Origin: Acidimicrobiia bacterium
Lineage (GTDB): Bacteria > Actinomycetota > Acidimicrobiia > Acidimicrobiales > Ilumatobacteraceae
DNA: 8,393 nucleotides
Assembly: GCA_030425785.1 (NCBI GenBank)
Contig: JAUHYJ010000136.1
Location: forward strand, 1-8,393
Direction: 5' to 3'
Below the pieces are notes generated by a model. It ran no database searches and was not told the DNA's origin. It was given only the letters and a program-made list of their open reading frames with translations. The position numbers were made by a program, and so were the translations under genes. The number at the start of each line of letters is the position of its first letter. Position 1 is the stretch's first letter. Of the stretch, positions 1-7,129 are shown one piece after another.

Positions 1-1119
1 CTCGACCTGATGGGTCACCCGGCGTCCGAGGAACATCTCGCGGCGCGCCGCCGCGTCCGCGACGAAGTCGTCCGGGTGCGCGATGTCGGGGTACGTCAGT
101 GCCAGCAGCTCCGCGCGGCTACGTCCCAGGAGGCGACACAGCGACGCGTTGACGTCGAGGAATGCGCCGTCGGGAGCGACGAGGGCCATGCCGATCGGTG
201 CCTCGTCGAACGCGAGGGCGAAGCGGCGTCGAGCGAGGTCGAGCTCGGACTCGATCTGACGCCGATGGATCGCGTCGCCGAGCTGCCGCGCGACTTCACA
301 CACGAGGTCGATCGATCCGACGGTCACCCCTGCCTCGCCACCGGCGAGCTCGAACACGGCGATCGTGGTGTCCGCCGTGACGACCGGGATGAGCGCTGGG
401 CGCGTCTCGGACCAGCGCCGGTGCGCGCCGACGGTCGCATCCGCGGGCCACACGTCGGCCCACGTCCACTGCCGGCGGCGGGCGACATCGGCCACGTCGA
501 GGGCGAGCGACGCACACCGATCGTCTCCCGGTTCGATGCTCGGCGCGGCCGCACCGGCGACGGTGATCGACCGTTCCCACACACCTCCGGCCTGCTGCCA
601 GCAGGCGGCCGTGTCGAACACACCCCACTGGGCGAGGCGATCGAGCCCGCCGCGAACGGCATCGTCGAACGAGTCGGCACCGTCGACGAGCGAGCGGACG
701 TCGCCGAGCAGTCGGAGCGCCTCGTCGCGCAGGTAGCGCGCCGACACGTCCCGGAGATCGAGCTCGGTGAACGCCGCTGGGCCGTCGTCGTCGGGCGGCA
801 CCTGCCGGAAGGCGCACTCGACCCACAGCCAGCGTCCGCCGAAGGTACGGACCCGGATCTGTGCGCGCTTCGGAGCACCTGACGCGCGGACGCGGTTCCG
901 CACGGAGGCGACGATGTCGCGATCGTCGGGGTGCACCATCATCGGGGCGCGGGCGCCGATGAGGTCTTCGATCGGCCAGCCGTAGACCCGACCGTCGGCG
1001 GTGTCGATCGACGTGATCACGCCGTCGGCGTCCTGGACGATCCTCGCGTCGGCGACACCGAGTCCGCCGTGCCCGACCGGGCATGTGTCGTCGGCCGTCG
1101 CGGGCGTCGTCACGAGCAC
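1..1119 (-). CDS. PAS-GAF-PAS sensory protein, partial (C-terminus beyond left edge)
   Basis: A minus-strand frame stays open for 373 codons and leaves the window at base 1, so the output domain is not seen. Three sensory modules are readable. Residues about 23-125 form a PAS fold with HPDDRD (64-69) and the late-strand pattern GGRWLWVE (94-101). Residues about 130-285 look like a GAF domain. After a short charged helix (286-300), a second PAS starts with FDEAPIGMALVAPDGAFLDV (304-323) and continues to IAHPDD (346-351). There is no signal peptide or membrane segment, so it is probably cytosolic. The start is uncertain. GTG at 1119 is used because it precedes the first PAS; GTG at 1113 is possible, and GTG at 1164 or 1173 would overlap the preceding gene. 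No strong ribosome site decides it. It lies 31 bases after the EAL-HDOD gene, so co-transcription is likely. Such sensor sets often precede GGDEF/EAL, histidine kinase or phosphatase domains; which one applies here cannot be told. Confidence 0.85.
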   Translation of the reverse strand, partial: MLVTTPATADDTCPVGHGGLGVADARIVQDADGVITSIDTADGRVYGWPIEDLIGARAPMMVHPDDRDIVASVRNRVRASGAPKRAQIRVRTFGGRWLWVECAFRQVPPDDDGPAAFTELDLRDVSARYLRDEALRLLGDVRSLVDGADSFDDAVRGGLDRLAQWGVFDTAACWQQAGGVWERSITVAGAAAPSIEPGDDRCASLALDVADVARRRQWTWADVWPADATVGAHRRWSETRPALIPVVTADTTIAVFELAGGEAGVTVGSIDLVCEVARQLGDAIHRRQIESELDLARRRFALAFDEAPIGMALVAPDGAFLDVNASLCRLLGRSRAELLALTYPDIAHPDDFVADAAARREMFLGRRVTHQVE

Positions 1120-1150
1120 GCCGGCTGCTGACGACGTCGCGATGCGTTGC

Positions 1151-2434
1151 TCAGACGGCCACACCGTGCACACCGCTCGGGGCGCGCATCTCCTGCGGGA
1201 GGCGCACCTTCGAGCGCCGTCCGCCGAGTTGCCCCCGGATGCCGTCGGCCCAGTTGACGGCGTCGGCGTAGATGTTCTGCACGGATGCGACCTGCTCGGG
1301 CGCGAGCTCCATCAGCTGCTCGATGTCGGCGCGCTCGCAGGCTCGCGCGATCGCGAGTGCGGTCCCGAACGGTCCGGTGCCGTCGATGAGGGCTTCTCGA
1401 ATCGACGCCGACACCGGCAGCTCGTCGACGAGCTCCTCCATCGGCGTCTGATAGAGCGCATCGGTGAGCGAGAGCAGGCCCACGGTGAACGCGCCGCTCT
1501 TCAACTCGGGATTCGACGTCACCTCACTGGCGACCCGGGCACGGATCGCCGCCGCGGCGACGAGCTCCTCGCTCGACTCGCCCGAGGCGGACATGGCGAT
1601 GAGCGTGGCGAGGCGGCGGACCTGCCCGACGCCCAGCAGCACGATCGCGTGGCGGAGCGACTCGACACGGCGATCGAGCCCGAACGCGCTCGAGTTCACC
1701 ACCGCGAGGATGCGGTACGCCAGCGTGGGGTCGGTGCCGACCAACTCCTCGACGCGGTTGATGTCGATGTCGTCGCGCTGCATCTCGGCCATCAGCGACA
1801 ACGTCGACGTCATGCTCGACGGTCGGGCGGCGCGGCGCAGGATCTCCGGACGGGCGAAGTAGTGGCCCTCGAACAGGTCGTAGCCGGCCTCGACGGCCGC
1901 CGAGCACTGGTTGGACTGTTCGATCTTCTCCGCGATCAGCAGGGTCCCGGGGCGTTCGCTGCGCACCCACTCGGCGATCCGGCCGAAGTCGTCCTGGCCC
2001 AGCAGGTGGGCCTCGACCTTCACCATGCTGGTGAGCGGCAGCAGCCGCGACGACCGGAGCTGTTCGAGCGAGCTGACGTTGTCGAGCGCGAAGTGGTACC
2101 CCTCGCGGCGCGCCATCGCCAACGCGTCGAGGACGTTGCCGTCCGGCGTCTCGTCCTCGCGCAGCTCGATGATGATGCCCTCGGGCGGCAGCGACCGGTG
2201 GAGGCCGCTCGCGATCAGCTGCGGGCTGGCGTTGATGAAGCCGAAGTGCTCGCCGATGATCCGTTCCATGCCCCAATCGAGCACGGCGCGCTGCATGACC
2301 TCCTTGGTGGCGGCATCGGGATCGTCGATCGCGGCGAGCGAGTCGGGGCCGGCGCGATAGAGCAGCTCGTACCCGAAGGTGCGACGGTCGCCGTCGAAGA
2401 TCGGTTGGCGTGCGATGAACAGATCTGAGGTCAT
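1151..2434 (-). CDS. EAL-HDOD domain signalling protein (YuxH/CdgJ type) with degenerate EAL motifs
   Basis: This 427-residue protein has the usual order and length of the stand-alone EAL-HDOD family. The EAL-like part (about 5-200) opens with ARQPIFDGDRRTFGYELLYR (8-27), where ELL replaces EAL. It keeps Asn68 (INAS), Glu90 (IELRED) and AEKIE (168-172), but the DD pair of the usual LDDFG motif is LDN (117-119) and the usual KID is KVE (139-141). The HDOD part (about 208-400) shows DPTLAYRILAVVNSSAFG (235-252) and AIVLLGVGQVRRL (263-275). Active EAL domains hydrolyse c-di-GMP; the changed metal-site residues suggest binding or scaffolding rather than catalysis (inference). HDOD domains are regulatory protein-interaction modules found in signalling proteins. 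ATG at 2434 is chosen because family homology begins right there. An upstream ATG at 2617 would add 61 low-complexity residues and overlap the divergent gene. There is no membrane segment. Confidence 0.92.
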   Translation of the reverse strand: MTSDLFIARQPIFDGDRRTFGYELLYRAGPDSLAAIDDPDAATKEVMQRAVLDWGMERIIGEHFGFINASPQLIASGLHRSLPPEGIIIELREDETPDGNVLDALAMARREGYHFALDNVSSLEQLRSSRLLPLTSMVKVEAHLLGQDDFGRIAEWVRSERPGTLLIAEKIEQSNQCSAAVEAGYDLFEGHYFARPEILRRAARPSSMTSTLSLMAEMQRDDIDINRVEELVGTDPTLAYRILAVVNSSAFGLDRRVESLRHAIVLLGVGQVRRLATLIAMSASGESSEELVAAAAIRARVASEVTSNPELKSGAFTVGLLSLTDALYQTPMEELVDELPVSASIREALIDGTGPFGTALAIARACERADIEQLMELAPEQVASVQNIYADAVNWADGIRGQLGGRRSKVRLPQEMRAPSGVHGVAV

Positions 2435-2594
2435 GCGTCGTCTCGTGGGAGCGATGGAAGGGGCCGGGGTTTGCACTCTGCGTGGCGAAATTCGCAGAGA
2501 TGCCACGCGTCGGGGTATCGGATGTAGCAGACTGTTCGGCGTCGAGCCCGATGCGCAACGAGGCTCCGACGAGTTCTCGAAGGAATGGCGGGCG
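2435..2594. promoter_or_regulatory. Divergent intergenic region, putative bidirectional promoter
   Basis: These 160 bases separate the start of the leftward EAL-HDOD gene from the rightward hypothetical gene, so promoters for both directions should lie here. No convincing -35/-10 pair could be picked by eye. The stretch 2477-2509 contains nested inverted repeats, given as a separate entry, that could be an operator or an RNA hairpin in the leader of the leftward gene. Confidence 0.5.
2477..2509. repeat. Nested inverted repeats in the divergent promoter region
   Basis: Three overlapping dyads are present. GCGTGGC (2481-2487) pairs with GCCACGC (2503-2509). CTCTGCG (2477-2483) pairs with CGCAGAG (2494-2500). 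GCGAA-a-TTCGC (2486-2496) is a near-perfect palindrome. The first two share bases 2481-2483 and cannot both form as hairpins. The cluster begins 42 bases upstream of the leftward start codon at 2434 and ends 85 bases before the rightward start at 2595, a position that suits a regulator site. Confidence 0.55.
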
Positions 2595-3533
2595 ATGGAC
2601 AGGACGTTGGCGAACATGCGTGATCAGGGCAGCACATCGGGGGTTCGGCCGCCTGCAACGAACGACGGCGTCGACCAGTCGCCGATCGTGCTCCCGTCCC
2701 CCGACGTGTGGGCGGTCGTCCGGTTCGCCCCGCCGCCGGACACCGCGCCGAGCGACCTGCAGGCGTTCGCCATCCGGTGCGACGACCAGTGGGTGCTGAC
2801 CGACGACGCCCTCGCCTTCGGGGAGATCGAGACCGTCCAGCGGTTCCACGAGTGGCGCACGACCTGGGAGCAGGTCCGTACGCTCGAACCGCTGACCACG
2901 CTGCTCCGTCTCGTCGACCTCGCCGGTGAACTCGCGCCCGCGTCGGACGGCTCGACGGGGCTGCTCCACCCCTCGTTGGCGGCGTTCCTGGTCGACGACG
3001 ACGTCTTCGAGATCCCGGCTCGCCGATCGGCCCGGTCGGCTGACGCGATAGCGAGGCTGGCCGATCTGGTCCGCGAGCGAGGGGCCGAGGGGTTCGGGAT
3101 CGTCGATCGCAGCCCGCGCTCCGAACGGGTCGGCCTGGCGCGCGCGTGGCCCGCGTACGGCGGCGTCGAGACGGTCGCCGCGTCGGCCGATCTACGCGTC
3201 GTCTTCGACCCGGCGGCCGGCCTGTTCTGCGAGCTCCCCGACGACGCCGGCACCTCCTTCGGCCCGATCGAGCGAGCGGAGAGCACGTCGGCGGTGTTCA
3301 CGCTCTGGAGCGGCGACGCCGAGCTCCGACTGACCTCGGAACAGAGCCGCCCGCTGCACTGGATGATCCCGGGCGCCACGGCGTGGGCCGTGCGTCGCGT
3401 GCCGGAGATCCTCGCCTGGGCCCGCACCTTCGCCGGCCTCGCCGATTCGTTCGAACTCGCGCAACGCATCGATGCACCGGTGCGCCTCTCGGCCCGGAGG
3501 CCGATCGCGGACTACGGCAGCTCGAACACCTGA
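2595..3533 (+). CDS. Hypothetical protein, about 312 residues, divergent from EAL-HDOD gene
   Basis: I do not recognise this protein. Third codon positions are almost all G or C across the frame and its composition is balanced, which supports a real gene over the antisense frame. After a flexible start of about 33 residues it looks like a mixed alpha/beta soluble protein with short hydrophobic strands, for example VWAVVRFAPPP and LRVVFDPAAGLFCELP, and charged helices. One is DAIARLADLVRERGAEGFGI; another near the C-terminus is EILAWARTFAGLADSFELAQ. There is no signal peptide, membrane segment or known catalytic motif. ATG 2595 is preferred because AAGGA lies about 10 bases upstream; ATG 2616 is also in frame and would give 305 residues. 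The frame extends further upstream to 2379, but that part would overlap the divergent gene. It is the first gene of the rightward set that leads into cheA, so a signalling or motility role is possible but unproven. Confidence 0.72.
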   Translation: MDRTLANMRDQGSTSGVRPPATNDGVDQSPIVLPSPDVWAVVRFAPPPDTAPSDLQAFAIRCDDQWVLTDDALAFGEIETVQRFHEWRTTWEQVRTLEPLTTLLRLVDLAGELAPASDGSTGLLHPSLAAFLVDDDVFEIPARRSARSADAIARLADLVRERGAEGFGIVDRSPRSERVGLARAWPAYGGVETVAASADLRVVFDPAAGLFCELPDDAGTSFGPIERAESTSAVFTLWSGDAELRLTSEQSRPLHWMIPGATAWAVRRVPEILAWARTFAGLADSFELAQRIDAPVRLSARRPIADYGSSNT

Positions 3534-3544
3534 CTTGAGTCAAG
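3534..3544. repeat. Short palindrome CTTGA-g-TCAAG after the hypothetical gene
   Basis: Directly after the stop codon at 3531-3533 there is a perfect 5-base inverted repeat with a one-base centre. A second GTCAAG follows at 3551-3556. There is no T-run, so it is not an ordinary intrinsic terminator. It could be a binding site or chance. Confidence 0.3.
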
Positions 3545-3594
3545 AACTCGTCAAGGTCGTGGCCCCGAGCCGCGGCCTCCGAACGGTTGGCGCC

Positions 3595-4134
3595 GTGACC
3601 CACCACCTGCTCGCCGCCATCCACTCGAACGACACCGCCCACCTGGCGATCGACACCGACCTGCACGACATGCTGGACGGCTCGACGCCCGCCACCGAGT
3701 TGTCGTCCGCCGACGTCGAGCGCTGCCTGGTCGAGACCGCCGCCATCACACTCGCCTACCTGCAGGTGATCGGCGAGCTCCATCGCGGCCACGACGACAC
3801 CGGGATCCTCGTGATCGGCATCGTCGGGCACGCCGAGTCGCTCGGCATCGCGTCGCCGGGCGCCATCGGGGTCTCGGGTGTGGTCGTCGACGTGCTCCTC
3901 AGCGGCGGTGATCCAGTCGAGCTGGCGCACGTGCTGGACGCGGCCCACCGGACCTTCGACGCCGAGGACCTCGTGGGCGGCGCTGCTGCCCTGTTGGTCG
4001 CCACGACGTCCTGCGCCGCCGACATCGCCGTCAGCGCCACCACCCAGCTCGTCGCCGACGGCGCCGCCCAACTGCGCGCCGGCCGCACGGCTCGCTGCCG
4101 TTCGCACACGGCCGCGATCACCGATTTCGCGTAG
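3595..4134 (+). CDS. Hypothetical helical protein, about 179 residues, upstream of cheA
   Basis: I do not recognise this protein. The frame has strong G/C third-position bias and ends at TAG 4132-4134. It reads as mostly helical: an N-terminal part with HHLLAAIHSNDTAHLAID, a middle helix VERCLVETAAITLAYLQVIG, and a Gly/Ala/Val-rich stretch around GILVIGIVGHAESLGIASPG. A further Ala-rich helix contains GGAAALLVATTS. The hydrophobic stretches are interrupted by charged or His residues, so a soluble protein is more likely than a membrane one. The start is unsettled. GTG 3595 fits the onset of clean codon bias, GTG 3559 would add 12 residues, and TTG 3535 is also in frame; none has a good ribosome site. 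The gap to the preceding gene is 61 bases and to cheA 92 bases, so it may be part of the che transcript. A chemotaxis accessory role is only a guess from position. Confidence 0.68.
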   Translation: MTHHLLAAIHSNDTAHLAIDTDLHDMLDGSTPATELSSADVERCLVETAAITLAYLQVIGELHRGHDDTGILVIGIVGHAESLGIASPGAIGVSGVVVDVLLSGGDPVELAHVLDAAHRTFDAEDLVGGAAALLVATTSCAADIAVSATTQLVADGAAQLRAGRTARCRSHTAAITDFA

Positions 4135-4174
4135 CCCCTGGCGCGTCGCCCGAGTGGCCGGACAGTCGGCGCTC

Positions 4175-4201
4175 GGCACCGACATCGTCCGTCGCGGTGC
4201 C
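4175..4201. repeat. Inverted repeat in the gap before cheA
   Basis: GGCACCG (4175-4181) and CGGTGCC (4195-4201) form a 7-base dyad with a 13-base loop, and TC/GA flanks allow pairing beyond a one-base bulge. It ends 25 bases before the cheA start. There is no T-run, so it could be a leader hairpin, an operator or a weak attenuating structure. Confidence 0.4.
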
Positions 4202-4211
4202 CGACCACGCG

Positions 4212-4219
4212 AAAGGGAG
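4212..4219 (+). promoter_or_regulatory. cheA ribosome binding site
   Basis: AAAGGGAG lies 7 bases before ATG 4227. It decides the cheA start in favour of 4227 over the in-frame GTG at 4197, which would add ten residues with no homology. A second ATG at 4222 is out of frame. Confidence 0.75.
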
Positions 4220-4226
4220 CGATGCG

Positions 4227-6605
4227 ATGTCCGAAGAACTCGATGACGTCCTGAACGAATTCATCATCGAGACCCACGAGAACCTCGACAGCCTCGACCG
4301 TGACCTGATCAACCTCGAACAGGACGCGACGCCGGATGTGCTGGCGAGCGTCTTCCGAGCGATCCACACGATCAAGGGCACGGCGGGTTTCTTCGGGTTC
4401 GAACAACTGGAGTCCGTGGCCCACGTCGGCGAGAACCTGTTGTCGCGTCTTCGCGACGGCGAGTTGCCGGTCACCCAACGAGGGGTGAGCGCACTGCTGT
4501 CGATGGTCGACTCGATCCGCAACATCATGGCGTCGATCGAGCAGTCGGGTGCCGAGGGCGATGGCGACTACAGCGAGCTCATCGCCGAACTCGAGCGACT
4601 CGAGCGGGGTGAGATCGACGACGAGTCGGCTCCCGCCGTCGACGCCGGTGAGGCCGACCCCGCCGATGTCGAACCTGATGTCGAACTCGAGGCCGAACTC
4701 GAGACCGGCGCCGACGAGGCGGTCGACACGGCCGACGAGCTCGGTACGGACGCAGCGCCCGACGTCGAACCGCAGACCGCGGCACCCACGCCCGAACCAG
4801 CGATCGAACCCACGCCCGAACCGACGCCCGAGCCGACGCCCGAGCCGGTCGTCGAGGCCGCGCCCACCGCGCCGGTCGCCGCTTCCGAGCCGGCGCCGGA
4901 CCATGCGGCTCCGCCGGCCGAGTCGTCGGCCGCGTCGTCGGCCCACGCGGGCGGCGAGTCGATCCGCGTCGACGTCGGACTGCTCGACGACCTCATGAAC
5001 CTGGTCGGCGAGCTCGTCCTCGCCCGCAACCAGATCCTCCAGTACACCGGCACGCAGAGCGACTCGACCTTCAACGCGACCACGCAGCGCCTGAACCTGA
5101 TCACGACCGAGCTGCAGGAAGGCGTCATGCGCACGCGCATGCAGCCGATCGAGAACGTCTGGAACAAGTTCCCGCGCGTCGTGCGTGACCTCAGCGTGGC
5201 GTGCAACAAGCAGGCGTCGCTCGTGATGGAGGGCAAGCACACCGAGCTCGACAAGACCCTGCTCGAAGCCATCAAGGACCCGTTGACGCACCTCGTGCGC
5301 AACTCCGTCGACCACGGTCTCGAGACGCCCGACCAGCGCACCGCCGCCGGCAAGCCCGCCGAGGGCGTGGTCAAGCTGCGTGCCTACCACGAGGGCGGCC
5401 AGGTCATCATCGAGATCAGCGACGATGGCCACGGCATCGACCCGGCCGTCATCCGGCGCAAGGCGGTCGAGAAGGGCGTGATGACCGCGGACGAGGCGGC
5501 GAGCCGCAGCGACCGCGAGATCGTCAACGTGATCTTCCAGGCCGGCTTCTCGACCGCACCCGCGGTCACCAACATCTCAGGTCGCGGCGTCGGCATGGAC
5601 GTCGTGCGCACCAACATCGAGTCGATCGGCGGTTCGATCGACGTGCAGAGCGTGGTCGGGGTCGGGACGACCTTCAAGGTCAAGATCCCGCTCACCCTGG
5701 CGATCATCCCCGCCCTCGTCGTCACCTGCGATGACGAGCGCTTCGCGATCCCCCAGGTCAGCCTGCTCGAGCTCGTTCGCATCGACGGCCACGACCCGCA
5801 GTCGTCCATCGAACTCGTCCACGGCGTGCCGGTGTACCGGCTCCGCGGTCGCCTCCTGCCGATCGTGTACTTGCACGAGGTCTTCGGCAAGGAGGCGCCA
5901 CCCGCGACCGACGGCGTGAACATCGTCGTGCTGCAGGCCGACGATCGCGAGTTCGGCCTGGTCGTCGACGAGATCAGCGACACCGCCGAGATCGTCGTCA
6001 AGCCGCTCGGCCGCATCCTGAAGCACGTCTCGGCCTTCGCCGGCGCCACCATCATGGGTGACGGCCGCGTGGCGCTGATCCTCGACGTGCTCGGCATCGC
6101 CGAGCACGTGGGCATGGCCTCGAGCCGGGACCATCGTCACCAGAACGCCAACGGCGACACCGACGCCGGCTCGTCGGGTGAGATGCAACGCATCCTGATG
6201 TTCCGTCTCGGCGAGCAGCGCCTGGCGCTGCTGCTCGAGATGGTCGCCAGGCTCGAGGAGTTCACCTCCGAGCAGATCGAGGTGACCTCACGGGGCAAGG
6301 TCGTGCAGTACCGCGGCGAGATCCTCAACCTCGTGTACCTGTCCGACGAGCTCGGGATCCCGTCGTCGCGGCCCGACGATCAGCCCGTCCAGGCCATCGT
6401 CTACACCCACGGCGACCGCAGCGTCGGCGTCGTCGTCGACGACATCTTCGACGTCGTCGAGGAGCGCCTCGAGATCCAGCACGGGTCGGCGACGACCGGG
6501 ATGTTGGGGTCGGCCGTCGTGCAGGGACGCGTCACGGAAATTCTCGACGTCGAGGGCGTGCTTCGTCGCGCACTCCCCGGACTGTTCTCCGAGGAGGCAG
6601 CATGA
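4227..6605 (+). CDS. cheA: Chemotaxis histidine kinase CheA with two C-terminal CheW-like domains
   Basis: CheA autophosphorylates on a His and passes phosphate to CheY/CheB, under control of chemoreceptors through CheW. This copy has 792 residues. The P1 HPt domain (about 1-105) has the phospho-acceptor His47 in AIHTIKGTAGFFGF. A long acidic and Pro-rich linker (about 125-243) replaces any recognisable CheY-binding P2 domain. P3 dimerisation helices (about 246-310) contain LLDDLMNLVGELVLARNQIL. The P4 ATPase (about 310-490) has the N box HLVRNSVDHG (355-364), G1 box DDGHGID (399-405), F box FQAGFSTA (437-444, Ala in place of the usual Pro) and G2 box GRGVGMDVV (452-460). P5 (about 492-628) is CheW-like, and a second CheW-like domain follows (about 653-785). 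All catalytic motifs are intact, so an active kinase is expected. Its TGA overlaps the cheW ATG. Confidence 0.97.
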   Translation: MSEELDDVLNEFIIETHENLDSLDRDLINLEQDATPDVLASVFRAIHTIKGTAGFFGFEQLESVAHVGENLLSRLRDGELPVTQRGVSALLSMVDSIRNIMASIEQSGAEGDGDYSELIAELERLERGEIDDESAPAVDAGEADPADVEPDVELEAELETGADEAVDTADELGTDAAPDVEPQTAAPTPEPAIEPTPEPTPEPTPEPVVEAAPTAPVAASEPAPDHAAPPAESSAASSAHAGGESIRVDVGLLDDLMNLVGELVLARNQILQYTGTQSDSTFNATTQRLNLITTELQEGVMRTRMQPIENVWNKFPRVVRDLSVACNKQASLVMEGKHTELDKTLLEAIKDPLTHLVRNSVDHGLETPDQRTAAGKPAEGVVKLRAYHEGGQVIIEISDDGHGIDPAVIRRKAVEKGVMTADEAASRSDREIVNVIFQAGFSTAPAVTNISGRGVGMDVVRTNIESIGGSIDVQSVVGVGTTFKVKIPLTLAIIPALVVTCDDERFAIPQVSLLELVRIDGHDPQSSIELVHGVPVYRLRGRLLPIVYLHEVFGKEAPPATDGVNIVVLQADDREFGLVVDEISDTAEIVVKPLGRILKHVSAFAGATIMGDGRVALILDVLGIAEHVGMASSRDHRHQNANGDTDAGSSGEMQRILMFRLGEQRLALLLEMVARLEEFTSEQIEVTSRGKVVQYRGEILNLVYLSDELGIPSSRPDDQPVQAIVYTHGDRSVGVVVDDIFDVVEERLEIQHGSATTGMLGSAVVQGRVTEILDVEGVLRRALPGLFSEEAA
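4788..4847 (+). repeat. 12-base tandem repeat encoding TPEP units in the CheA linker
   Basis: Five 12-base units encode TPEP, AIEP, TPEP, TPEP, TPEP. The last two (4824-4835 and 4836-4847) are identical and the third differs by one base. It lies inside the flexible linker between P1 and P3, where length change is tolerated. Confidence 0.8.
6591..6597 (+). promoter_or_regulatory. cheW ribosome binding site inside the end of cheA
   Basis: GAGGAGG within the last cheA codons sits 4 bases before the cheW ATG at 6602. With the ATGA overlap it supports translational coupling of the two genes. Confidence 0.7.
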
Positions 6606-7129
6606 GCACGAACGACGACCCACGATTCTGCACGTTCCATCTCGGGGAACTGTTCCTCGGGATCCCGGTGACCCGGGTGCAGGAGGTCATTCGCTATCAG
6701 GAACGGACGCGTGTCCCGCTCGTGTCGTCGGTCATCCACGGCCTGATCAACCTGCGGGGCGAGATCGTCACGACGATCGACCTCCGGCACCGACTCGAGC
6801 TCGCACCGCGCCCCGAAGGTGACGAACCCATCAACGTCGTCGTGCGACACGAGGACGGCGTGGTCAGCCTGCTCGTCGACGAGATCGGCGACGTGTTCGA
6901 GGTGACCGACGAGGACTTCGAACCGCTGCCGCCGACGCTGCAGGGCAGCTATCGGCAGTTCGTGCGCGGGATCTACAAGCTCGACGGCCGCCTGCTGCTC
7001 ATCCTCGACACCGAGGGTCTGCTCGACCTGCCCGACATCCTCGATGTCGACGCGGCCGCCGCCGACGGGACCGAGCAGCCCGCGCTCGCCGAGAGCGGTC
7101 GCGACCACCTCGAGGTCGTCGCGTCATGA
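6602..7129 (+). CDS. cheW: Chemotaxis adaptor protein CheW
   Basis: CheW bridges chemoreceptors and CheA in the cytoplasmic receptor array. The 175-residue product is one CheW/SH3-like beta fold: RFCTFHLGELFLGIPVTRVQ at 8-27, then LINLRGEIVTTIDLRHRLEL at 49-68, the strand GVVSLLVDEIGDVFEV and the closing strand KLDGRLLLILDTEGLL. The INLRG motif is the common signature of the family. The last 25 residues or so are an Ala/Asp/Glu-rich tail beyond the fold. The start overlaps the cheA stop by four bases and has a good ribosome site. The stop overlaps the next start in the same way, so cheA, cheW and the globin-PAS gene should be made together in a fixed ratio. Confidence 0.96.
   Translation: MSTNDDPRFCTFHLGELFLGIPVTRVQEVIRYQERTRVPLVSSVIHGLINLRGEIVTTIDLRHRLELAPRPEGDEPINVVVRHEDGVVSLLVDEIGDVFEVTDEDFEPLPPTLQGSYRQFVRGIYKLDGRLLLILDTEGLLDLPDILDVDAAAADGTEQPALAESGRDHLEVVAS

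Noticed and set aside
10..882. Plus-strand open frame of 290 codons, rich in Arg, Glu and Asp
   Set aside because: It lies antisense to the PAS-GAF-PAS gene, whose minus-strand translation shows clear PAS motifs. The composition is typical of a shadow frame in GC-rich DNA.
1251..1285. TTGACG followed by TAGATG, resembling a plus-strand promoter
   Set aside because: It lies inside the coding sequence of the EAL-HDOD gene with no plus-strand gene downstream.
1001..2428. Plus-strand open frame of 475 codons
   Set aside because: It is antisense to the EAL-HDOD gene, which has recognisable domains over its full length. The frame has an unnatural composition rich in Arg, His, Asp and Leu.
2435..2617. 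N-terminal extension of the EAL-HDOD protein to ATG 2617
   Set aside because: The 61 extra residues have no homology-like character, would overlap the divergent gene start and would cover the nested inverted repeats. Family homology starts right at ATG 2434.
4197..4226. GTG 4197 as the cheA start
   Set aside because: A good ribosome site lies between it and ATG 4227, and CheA-like sequence begins at 4227.
3756..5432. Minus-strand open frame of 558 codons with Gly/Arg/Phe repeats
   Set aside because: It is antisense to cheA and the preceding gene. The apparent repeats mirror the Glu/Pro/Ala-rich CheA linker.
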